A stretch of DNA of 5,944 nt from Sphaerochaetaceae bacterium (GTDB lineage: Bacteria; Spirochaetota; Spirochaetia; Sphaerochaetales; Sphaerochaetaceae): positions 1 through 5,944 of the forward strand of contig JAKSPF010000080.1 of NCBI GenBank assembly GCA_024405065.1, written 5' to 3'. Below the pieces are notes generated by a model. It ran no database searches and was not told where the DNA came from. It saw nothing but the letters and a program-made list of their open reading frames with translations. A program made the translations under genes and the position numbers. Positions 1 through 5,944 of the stretch are shown piece by piece (positions within the stretch are counted from its first letter, which is position 1; every line of letters starts with the position of its first letter).

Positions 1-2104
1 TGTCAACTCCGTAGTTGTCTGCAACACTTTTTACATAGCTCAGGGCAATGGCTGCAGATTCCTTCATAACATCTCCGAGCGAGCCGGTCAGTCTGAGTTC
101 TCCTTTACCCGGAATGTGCTGTGCTTCAACGGCAAGAACATCACCTCCCATTGAAGTCCATGCAAGCCCTACAGACATACCGGGCTTCACCGCACGGATA
201 ATCTCGTCTTCATGGAAAACAGGCTGTCCGAGATATTTTATGAGAAGAGCGTCTGTCACTTTCACGGGTTTTTTAAGCTCGGACACGTATTCCTTTCCGC
301 TCTCCATTGCCGCAGCACATTTATAATCGTCTTCAACAATCTCCGCAGCAAGCTTTCTGTGAATCTTGTCCAGTGCTTTTTCAAAGTTTCGGACACCGGC
401 TTCACGTGCGTACTCCTCGGCAATTTTCTTCAACATTGCGTCACTGTACTTTATATCGGTCGCTTTCAATCCGTGCTTGGCACGGCTCTTCGGTACAAGG
501 TACTTCTTTCCTATGTAAAGCTTCTCTTCCGATGTATATCCGTTAAGTTCTATGCACTCCATTCTGTCAAGCAGAGGACGAGGTATTGAATCGGTAGTAT
601 TTGCAGTAACAACAAAAAGAACATTGGAGATATCAAACGGGATGTCAAGGTAATGATCACGGAAAGCAGTATTCTGTTCCGGATCCAGAACTTCAAGAAG
701 GGCTGATGCCGGATCACCTTGCGCAGAGACAGTCATTTTATCAATTTCATCTATTACAAACACCGGATTTTTTGTTTTGGTTACTTTGAGTCCCTTTATG
801 ATCTGCCCCGGCATCGCCCCGATGTACGTCCTTCTGTGACCTTTAATTTCCGCTTCGTCACGCATTCCGCCCACAGAGAAACGATAGTATTTTTTACCCA
901 AAGCCTTTGCTATTGAAATACCTACGGAAGTTTTACCTGTTCCCGGAGGACCCACAAGACAGATTATGGAACCCTTTGAATCCTGCTTCAGTTTACGTAC
1001 AGCAAGAAATTCAATAACTCTGTCTTTCACATCCTTGATGCCGTAGTGATCCGCCTCAAGGATTTTTTTTGCTTTTTCAATGGAAAAATCATCGTTTGAA
1101 AAACTGTTCCACGGAAGGTCTGCAACCGTCTCAAGATAACTTCTGACAACGGAATAATCCGGGTTTGCCGTATCTATGCCCTGCATTCTTGAATATTCAC
1201 TGAATACTGTATCATAGGCCTCACCGGTAAGATTAAGAGCCTTGAGTCTGTCAATCAGTTTAGGTCTGGATTTGGGCTGTGACTTTGCCGAATTTCTGAC
1301 ATCCTCATCTGTCAGTTCAGTAAAATCTTCATCTTCCGGATTTTCACCGATTTTTTTCAGCTGTTCCCTTACGGCTTTCAGTTCTTCACGCAGAAAATAC
1401 TCTCTCTGGTGAACATCTATACGTTTTGACACTATATTCTGAATTTCATCATGCATTTTCTGAACAGTGAGATCTTCTCCGAGAATTTTCAGAATTTTCA
1501 TTATTCTCTCTTTCGCTGAAAGGGTCTCAAGAAACTCCTGCTGTCTGTTTCTTGGAACAATGGTACTTGCAAGATAGTCGGTCAGCCTTATTGCCTCAGG
1601 AATATTTGATGCATTGAATTTGAGATTGTCAAGAAGAAACGAGTGATCTTCCCTCTGTCCTATATTCTCACGTATAGTCTGAAGAAAAGCCCGTTCCTCC
1701 ATAGGAGTCATAGACTCTTCCTGTATGTATTCAACCGTTGCGCTTATGAGTCCCTTGTTACACAGCATCTCAAGCACACGGAAACGGCAGACTGTTTCAA
1801 TGTACAGACTCTTTGTTCCGTAAATTGTCGTTATCTTGTTTTTTACTCTTACGAATGTTCCTATTTCATGAAAATCATCAGCAGTAAGAGAATCAGAACT
1901 TTTGTCCTCATTTTTCAAAAGAAGGAGCCCGAACCCGTTATAATGTTCAGAGTATTTCACCACATGAATATCAAGAGGCTCCGAGACTTCTATTGTTGTG
2001 AACAGTCCGGGAAAAACCGGACATCCACGCATAGGTATTATAAGAATATGATGCGGCAAATTTACCGCAAAATTGTCAATTGATTGTGATTTGTCTTGTT
2101 CCAT
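1..2104 (-). CDS. lon: ATP-dependent Lon protease, C-terminal end outside the window
   Basis: Lon is a cytoplasmic AAA+ serine protease that unfolds and degrades damaged and regulatory proteins. The frame is open without a stop from the ATG at 2104 to the window edge and gives 701 residues. The N-terminal substrate-binding domain begins with LPHHILIIPMRGCPVFPG (16-33), and a charged helical linker with REYFLREELKAVREQL lies near 234-249. The AAA+ module has Walker A GPPGTGKT (385-392), pore loop YIGAMPG (427-433), Walker B VFVIDEID (448-455), sensor-1 Asn502, a candidate arginine finger at 509/514 and sensor-2 REAGVRN (567-573). The protease domain starts near 631, with GLAWTSMGGDVLAVEA (646-661) and LTGSLGDVMKES (672-683). 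The PKDGPSAG segment with the catalytic Ser, and the catalytic Lys, would lie beyond base 1. From family length about 100 or more residues are missing. Walker A sits about 30 residues later than in E. coli Lon, mostly through a charged insert near 253-285. No Shine-Dalgarno precedes the ATG. The family is certain; the spirochaete affinity is inferred. Confidence 0.97.
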   Translation of the reverse strand, partial: MEQDKSQSIDNFAVNLPHHILIIPMRGCPVFPGLFTTIEVSEPLDIHVVKYSEHYNGFGLLLLKNEDKSSDSLTADDFHEIGTFVRVKNKITTIYGTKSLYIETVCRFRVLEMLCNKGLISATVEYIQEESMTPMEERAFLQTIRENIGQREDHSFLLDNLKFNASNIPEAIRLTDYLASTIVPRNRQQEFLETLSAKERIMKILKILGEDLTVQKMHDEIQNIVSKRIDVHQREYFLREELKAVREQLKKIGENPEDEDFTELTDEDVRNSAKSQPKSRPKLIDRLKALNLTGEAYDTVFSEYSRMQGIDTANPDYSVVRSYLETVADLPWNSFSNDDFSIEKAKKILEADHYGIKDVKDRVIEFLAVRKLKQDSKGSIICLVGPPGTGKTSVGISIAKALGKKYYRFSVGGMRDEAEIKGHRRTYIGAMPGQIIKGLKVTKTKNPVFVIDEIDKMTVSAQGDPASALLEVLDPEQNTAFRDHYLDIPFDISNVLFVVTANTTDSIPRPLLDRMECIELNGYTSEEKLYIGKKYLVPKSRAKHGLKATDIKYSDAMLKKIAEEYAREAGVRNFEKALDKIHRKLAAEIVEDDYKCAAAMESGKEYVSELKKPVKVTDALLIKYLGQPVFHEDEIIRAVKPGMSVGLAWTSMGGDVLAVEAQHIPGKGELRLTGSLGDVMKESAAIALSYVKSVADNYGVD

Positions 2105-2139
2105 ACGGATAATATAACGCAAAAAAGATAAAAAATCAC
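2105..2139 (-). promoter_or_regulatory. Possible lon promoter with -10 box very close to the start codon
   Basis: In the 48-base gap between the ligase stop and the lon ATG, the minus strand reads TATATTATCCGTATG. TATATT (2111-2116) matches the -10 consensus at five of six positions and lies six bases before the ATG, which would place the transcription start at the A of the ATG. The overlapping TATTAT (2109-2114) fits equally well. The -35 at 17-base spacing is GTGATT (2134-2139), a poor match. Two runs of six T lie in the gap, between 2121 and 2136. If real, this promoter would give a leaderless lon mRNA, in keeping with the lack of a ribosome binding site. The alternative is that lon is read only from the ligase transcript and this AT-rich match is chance. 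I see no CIRCE element. Confidence 0.27.
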
Positions 2140-2152
2140 TATCAGCCCGAAA

Positions 2153-3895
2153 TCAGCCTTCAGAAAGAAGAGACTTGTACTTTTCCTTTACGGTGAAACG
2201 CTTTATTTTTTTGGTGCTTGTAATTTCCATAGGTTCATCAATCACAAAAACTTTTCTTATCCTTTTGTACGGAAGCAGATTTTCATTCACCCTATCCACT
2301 ATTCCTTCCATGTGAATCTGCATTTCTTCTGCATCGGTGATTTTTCCGGAACATTCCGATGAAGGATATATGATGGCCGCTATCCCCTCTGACTTCTTGT
2401 TTCTGTCAAGAATGCAACCCGTAACACAGATCTGACCGATATCTTCAAAAGTCTGAAATCTGTCCTCAATCTCCTCGGGAAACACATTTTTTCCACCCTC
2501 AGTTACAATGATGTTCTTGGCTCGTCCGGTAATATAAAGAAAACCTTGATTATCCATATAGCCGACATCACCGGTTTTAAGCCAACCTTCATCGTCAAAA
2601 ATCTCAGCCGTTGCCTCGGGATTGTTGAAATATCCCTGCATTACTATCGGACCGCGTACACAGATTTCACCGTTACCCTGTTCGTCCGTATTGATAAACT
2701 TCACCTCAACTTCTGCAGCGACTTTTCCTACGCTTTTTTCTTCGTAGTCAAAAACCGGATTAAGTGAAATAATCGGACTTGTTTCGGTAAGACCGTAGCC
2801 CTGTACAAAATCAATTCCCATTTGGTTAAGCGTTCTGAAAGTTGACGGAGGAAGAGGTCCGCCGCCGCTGATACAGATTCTTACATTTTTGAAAGATATT
2901 TTATCAAGAACAAATCCGAACAGTTTTTTTCCGATGTTGATATGCAGAACTTTCTTGCAGAAACCGGAAAGAACAAGAAGAAATCTGAAAAAAACGGAGG
3001 CGAGTTTGCCCTTTTCCTCAATTGTTTTAATCATTCCTGCAAGCAATTTGTTATAGAAAAGGGGAACTGCAAGAAACATAGTCACCCCGCCCTCTTTTAC
3101 TTCCCTGATAATGTGATTCGTTGCAAACCGTTTGCCGAATACAATCTTTGTACCGTTACAGACAGACTCAATGAACACGGCAAGCATGGTATAGGCGTGG
3201 TGAATCGGCAAGATTGCGTAAAACACATCCGAATCGTAAATATTCATCCACTTCTGGCAAAGCCATGCATCTGATACCATATTTCCGTGAGTGAGCATGA
3301 CTGCTTTAGGCGTTCCCGTTGTACCGCTTGTAAACAGAAATGCACAGAGATCATCTGCAACCGGGAGTGAATACGGCTGTTTTCCGACGTCGGGTAGATT
3401 GAAGATATAACAATCCTCATGCTCTTTCTCTTCAAGGCTTATCTTGAAGCCGTATTTTCCGTTCTGCCCTATCCGTTCAAAACGATCACCGTCAATGAAT
3501 ATTCCCTTTATTTCTATGAAATCAACAAGATGTTCAATCTCTTCATCTGAAAGAGAATAATCCACCGGTGCAACAATCGCTCCGGTATAAATAATCCCGA
3601 AATACGCAACCGCCCATTGAGGGCTGTTTTTTCCGGAAAGGGCAACTCTGTCTCCTTTTCTCACTCCGATTGACCACAGATAATCCGCAACTTTGAGAAT
3701 TTTTTCTTTTGCCTGAGTATAGGTAAGACAGATATGTTCCGGACTGAAAGCTTCAAAACACGGGCTGTCAGGTCTTCTGTCTGCGGAAATATTGAACATC
3801 TGCGGCAGAGACGGCCACCTGCCTTCAAAAAATTTGCCTCTGTAAGGGTCAAGCCTGTTCCACGGCGTATATGAATGAACCGGATGTTTTGACAT
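2153..3895 (-). CDS. AMP-dependent acyl-CoA ligase (long-chain fatty-acid-CoA ligase-like)
   Basis: A 580-residue member of the ANL adenylating superfamily, which activates a carboxylic acid with ATP to an acyl-adenylate and then passes it to a thiol, usually CoA. The core motifs appear in order: A3 phosphate loop FTSGTTGTPKAVMLTHGN (188-205), A4 LPIHHAY (229-235), SGGGPLPP (343-350), A5 QGYGLTETSP (365-374), A7 TGDVGY (441-446) with its ribose-binding Asp, A8 hinge GRAKNIIVTEGGKNVFPEEIE (457-477), and A10 TSTKKIKRF (560-567). Lys563 is the likely catalytic lysine. The Gly usual before that lysine is Lys here. Overall form resembles long-chain FadD-type ligases, but the substrate cannot be read from sequence, and transfer to an acyl carrier protein is possible. 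There is no signal peptide; the protein should be cytosolic or membrane-peripheral. The ATG at 3895 has a strong Shine-Dalgarno, which fixes the start. lon follows on the same strand after 48 bases, so co-transcription is possible. Confidence 0.9.
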   Translation of the reverse strand: MSKHPVHSYTPWNRLDPYRGKFFEGRWPSLPQMFNISADRRPDSPCFEAFSPEHICLTYTQAKEKILKVADYLWSIGVRKGDRVALSGKNSPQWAVAYFGIIYTGAIVAPVDYSLSDEEIEHLVDFIEIKGIFIDGDRFERIGQNGKYGFKISLEEKEHEDCYIFNLPDVGKQPYSLPVADDLCAFLFTSGTTGTPKAVMLTHGNMVSDAWLCQKWMNIYDSDVFYAILPIHHAYTMLAVFIESVCNGTKIVFGKRFATNHIIREVKEGGVTMFLAVPLFYNKLLAGMIKTIEEKGKLASVFFRFLLVLSGFCKKVLHINIGKKLFGFVLDKISFKNVRICISGGGPLPPSTFRTLNQMGIDFVQGYGLTETSPIISLNPVFDYEEKSVGKVAAEVEVKFINTDEQGNGEICVRGPIVMQGYFNNPEATAEIFDDEGWLKTGDVGYMDNQGFLYITGRAKNIIVTEGGKNVFPEEIEDRFQTFEDIGQICVTGCILDRNKKSEGIAAIIYPSSECSGKITDAEEMQIHMEGIVDRVNENLLPYKRIRKVFVIDEPMEITSTKKIKRFTVKEKYKSLLSEG

Positions 3896-3903
3896 ACCGA
3901 TAT

Positions 3904-3909
3904 CCTCCT
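3904..3909 (-). promoter_or_regulatory. Strong Shine-Dalgarno of the acyl-CoA ligase gene
   Basis: The minus strand reads CAGGAGGATATCGGTATG, with AGGAGG eight bases before the ATG at 3895. This near-ideal site fixes the ligase start. It stands out because neither lon nor folC has a recognisable Shine-Dalgarno. Confidence 0.85.
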
Positions 3910-3954
3910 GAATTTACTTTATTGATGATATAGGATAATGAAATTCTTCACCAG

Positions 3955-3983
3955 TAGACAGTGAATTTTCTTTGATTTATGAT
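3955..3983 (+). promoter_or_regulatory. Sigma-70-type promoter of folC
   Basis: TAGACA (3955-3960) and TATGAT (3978-3983) each match the -35 and -10 consensus hexamers at five of six positions and are separated by the optimal 17 bases. The predicted transcription start is near 3990, about 20 bases before the folC ATG, inside the palindrome at 3988-4003. The rest of the 115-base divergent region (3896-4010) must also hold the ligase promoter on the minus strand. Several weak -10-like strings occur there (TATATC, TATCAT), but none has a convincing -35, so I do not call one. Confidence 0.6.
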
Positions 3984-3987
3984 AACC

Positions 3988-4003
3988 ACGGCAACGTTGC
4001 CGT
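3988..4003. promoter_or_regulatory. Perfect 16-bp palindrome, candidate repressor operator at the folC transcription start
   Basis: ACGGCAACGTTGCCGT is identical to its own reverse complement. The central AACGTT, with its symmetric CG centre, is typical of operators bound by LacI/GalR-family repressors. By eye it agrees with the E. coli PurR consensus ACGCAAACGTTTGCGT at 12 of 16 positions. It begins four bases after the -10 box of the folC promoter and ends seven bases before the folC ATG, so a bound protein would block transcription initiation. Alternatively, a transcript starting near 3990 would carry a small 5' hairpin (GGCA, loop ACGU, UGCC) just before the start codon, which could affect stability or translation. 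The palindrome is seen directly; the bound regulator is inferred, and no regulator gene is in the window. Confidence 0.5.
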
Positions 4004-4010
4004 ACAGTGA

Positions 4011-5321
4011 ATGATGAAATTTGATACATTCGGACAGGTAATCGGTTTTCTGGAAAGTTATGGCTCTCTGAAAGATATTCCTTCACAGGAAACTGTGAGA
4101 AAGTACCGTCTTGAAAGAATTAAAACGCTTCTTAATGTGCTCGGTAATCCACAGAACACATACAGAACAATTCACGTTGCAGGAAGCAAGGGAAAAGGTT
4201 CAACGGCAAGTTACATAGCAAAAGGCATTGAGGCTGCCGGTTTCCGCTGCGGGCTGTATCTTTCCCCGCATGTATGTGATTACCGTGAACGCTTCACTCT
4301 TGCGGGAAAGTTTTTTGATGATGAAGTATACATCAAAACCGCTGAAATAATGGCTGAGATGCTTGAGAAAACAACAGTCACACCATCGGTATTTGAAATG
4401 TATACAGCCTATGCTTTTCTCCTGTTCAGTGTTGCAGGTTGCGACTGGGCTGTAATTGAAACAGGACTCGGAGGCAGATTGGATGCAACAAACATAATAA
4501 CACCGCAGGCTTCTGTTCTCACCCCGATTGAACTTGAGCATACGGAAATACTGGGTGACACACTTGAAAAAATAGCTGTTGAAAAGTCAAAGATAATAAA
4601 ACCGGGTGTTCCCGTGTTCATATCACATCAGGAAAATGAAGCAATGTCGGTTTTAGAAAAGGAGGCTGAAACGCAGCACTCTCAGGTAATCCGACTCAAT
4701 GATTGCCTTTCCGAACTTGAAACAAAACAGTATGAGGATTACCAGAACGTGAGTTTCAGACTGTCCGGAAAAAGCTTTATTCTCAAATTGAGAATGACGG
4801 GTATGGTTCAGGCACTCAACTGTGCACTTGCTCTTCTTGTACTGAACAGATTTGATTTGATCTGTAAAGATACTCTTGAAACCCTTGAAAACAACACTCT
4901 TCCGGGAAGAATGGAAAACTTGTGTTTCCGTAACAGATCTGTCTGTCTTGACGGAGCTCACACATTACGCAGCATGACGAACCTCATTGAAACATTCAGT
5001 GAGATTCACCCGAAACACAAAGGAATCTGTATCTTCGGTTCCGTGCTCGGCAAAAATTACAGAAAAATGATACAAATTGTTCTCGGACAGTTCAGTAAAG
5101 TTGTAATAGTAAAGCCGGGCACATTCAAAAAAAGCAATCCTCAAGTCCTGTATGAGTTTGCCATGTCGGTAAAATCTCCTGAACAAACCGTTGTACTGTG
5201 CAATAACGCAACTGAAGCACTTACGTGGAGTATTGAACACAGTACGGAAAACACACCGATTCTTGTTTGCGGCTCTTTCTACCTTGCAGGATACATCAGA
5301 GAAGCGATGATTCAAGCGTAA
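4011..5321 (+). CDS. folC: Folylpolyglutamate synthase / dihydrofolate synthase family protein
   Basis: A 436-residue Mur-ligase-like enzyme that uses ATP to add glutamate to folates, retaining them in the cytosol; many bacterial members also make dihydrofolate from dihydropteroate. Motifs in order: P-loop HVAGSKGKGSTAS (55-67), the loop LSPHVCDYRERFTLAGKFF (84-102), ETGLGGRLDATN (150-161), ELEHTEILGDTLEKIAVEKSKIIKPGVP (174-201) with Lys192 at the usual carbamylated-lysine position, LPGRMEN (297-303), and DGAHT (314-318) opening the C-terminal domain. Length is normal for the family. The P-loop has SK where GTNGKGS is common, and DGAHT replaces DGAHN; both fit my recollection of spirochaete FolC. 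Dual dihydrofolate synthase activity cannot be decided here. ATG codons at 4011 and 4014 are both possible starts; neither has a Shine-Dalgarno, and a palindrome lies just upstream. The gene is divergent from the ligase, convergent with miaA, and probably transcribed alone. Confidence 0.94.
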   Translation: MMKFDTFGQVIGFLESYGSLKDIPSQETVRKYRLERIKTLLNVLGNPQNTYRTIHVAGSKGKGSTASYIAKGIEAAGFRCGLYLSPHVCDYRERFTLAGKFFDDEVYIKTAEIMAEMLEKTTVTPSVFEMYTAYAFLLFSVAGCDWAVIETGLGGRLDATNIITPQASVLTPIELEHTEILGDTLEKIAVEKSKIIKPGVPVFISHQENEAMSVLEKEAETQHSQVIRLNDCLSELETKQYEDYQNVSFRLSGKSFILKLRMTGMVQALNCALALLVLNRFDLICKDTLETLENNTLPGRMENLCFRNRSVCLDGAHTLRSMTNLIETFSEIHPKHKGICIFGSVLGKNYRKMIQIVLGQFSKVVIVKPGTFKKSNPQVLYEFAMSVKSPEQTVVLCNNATEALTWSIEHSTENTPILVCGSFYLAGYIREAMIQA

Positions 5322-5352
5322 CTCTCAAAACCTCTTCACAAAGCTTAATTTT

Positions 5353-5944
5353 TCAATTGGCTTCATAATTTTGCAAGTTCCTCTCAAGAAGGTCTCTGAT
5401 TTTCTGCGTGTCATCGGGATTCACCCAGTTCACATCGTTAAAACTGCGGAAAAACGTCATCTGTCTTTTGGCATAGTGAATTGAATCCATGACTATCTGC
5501 TCCCTGACATTGTCAAGATTCACACTGTCAAGCCCGCCGTAAGCTTCAACTGCCCTGATGAACTCACTGTACCCGATTCCCTGCATACTCTGCCACTTGG
5601 AGTTTGCACCCATTTCAAGAAGTTTTCCGATTTCGTCAACAACACCGTCATCAAACATCATATCAACCCTGCGTCTGATTCTTTCATCAAGTTCGGTTTT
5701 GTTTCTGGTAAGACCTATCACCAGTACTTTCATATCACCGCGCGGTGAATCAGGCACACTGAACGAAGACAGCGGTTTACCTGTCTGTCTGAAAACCTCA
5801 ATGGCACGAGATATACGATACCCGTCATTGGGGTTGATTCTTGCAGCAGAAACAGGGTCAACAGAAGAAAGGTATCCGTGGGCATCCGCAAGCCCTGCTT
5901 CTGCAATATATCATCGACGCGTATACGCAGAACGGCGGTCTGCC
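5353..5944 (-). CDS. miaA: tRNA dimethylallyltransferase, N-terminus outside the window and frame interrupted
   Basis: MiaA transfers a dimethylallyl group to A37 of tRNAs that read UNN codons, which supports reading-frame maintenance. Upstream of the TGA at 5353-5355, one open frame runs back to 5910 and encodes the last 185 residues, roughly the C-terminal 60 percent. It holds VDPVSAARINPNDGYRISRAIEVF (17-40), VIGLTR (63-68), MQGIGY (109-114) and YAKRQMTFFR (146-155, usually YAKRQ.TWFR). At 5911-5913 this frame meets a stop, while a second frame from 5944 reads TAVLRIRVDD, which suits the residues expected just before. Joining the two near 5903-5915 restores a normal MiaA, so one base appears lost or two gained. 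The P-loop and catalytic Asp would lie beyond the window. The GTG at 5757 could only start a fragment and is not a credible start. No gene lies in the 31 bases between the folC and miaA stops. MiaA identity is sure; whether the gene is broken or misassembled is open. Confidence 0.88.

Noticed and set aside
48..2083. Plus-strand open frames opposite lon, of 65 to 146 residues.
   Set aside because: They overlap a continuous, motif-complete Lon frame on the other strand, have no ribosome binding sites and show no recognisable domains.
2121..2136. Two six-T runs on the minus strand after the ligase gene, considered as an intrinsic terminator.
   Set aside because: No GC-rich inverted repeat precedes them. 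The nearby GGCTGAT copies are direct repeats, not a stem.
2141..2159. Direct repeat GGCTGAT at the end of the ligase gene.
   Set aside because: It has only two short copies, one inside the coding end, with no wider pattern. Chance is the simplest explanation.
2546..3274. Plus-strand open frames opposite the acyl-CoA ligase, of 73 and 110 residues.
   Set aside because: They lie entirely within the ligase gene, whose full set of adenylation motifs accounts for the sequence.
3947..3965. Inverted pair TTCAC and GTGAA flanking the folC -35 box.
   Set aside because: Arms of five bases with a nine-base gap are expected by chance in AT-rich DNA. The longer AAATTC/GAATTT extension needs a bulge.
4200..5315. 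Minus-strand open frames opposite folC, of 70 to 116 residues.
   Set aside because: The folC frame explains this region, and the antisense frames are Cys- and Ser-rich with no domain signature.
5341..5363. Imperfect inverted repeat between and into the folC and miaA ends (AAGC, AATT pairing with AATT, GCTT), considered as a shared terminator.
   Set aside because: The stem is short, AT-rich and interrupted by an unequal internal loop, no T-run follows it on either strand, and it overlaps the miaA stop codon.

Overview
The window is a compact piece of ordinary bacterial chromosome with four genes, two of them cut by the window edges. The proteins look most like those of spirochaetes, specifically the Treponema group. 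The signs are the N-terminus of Lon, a folylpolyglutamate synthase with a GSKGKGST P-loop and DGAHT in place of DGAHN, and an acyl-CoA ligase opening with a PWNRLDPYRG segment. This is a judgement from remembered family features, not a search, so I hold it at moderate confidence. The base composition is mildly AT-rich and looks even across the window. I see no sign of transferred DNA.

Layout: the minus strand carries a long-chain acyl-CoA ligase-like gene (2153-3895), followed 48 bases downstream by lon (1-2104, C-terminal end outside the window). A 115-base divergent intergenic region (3896-4010) separates the ligase from folC on the plus strand (4011-5321). folC converges on miaA (minus, 5353-5944), leaving 31 bases between the stop codons. 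miaA is cut by the window end and is also interrupted by a frame break near 5903-5915.

The genes do not form one pathway: fatty-acid activation (ligase), ATP-dependent protein quality control (Lon), folate glutamylation (FolC) and tRNA A37 prenylation (MiaA). The ligase and lon may share a transcript. folC has its own well-formed sigma-70-type promoter, and a perfect 16-bp palindrome with a central AACGTT covers the predicted transcription start. That palindrome is the most interesting signal here. I found no RNA gene, mobile element, CRISPR array, defence system or novel cassette. Both edges cut through genes and the length is irregular, so the window may be a whole short contig; if so, the frame break near the right end could be an assembly error.
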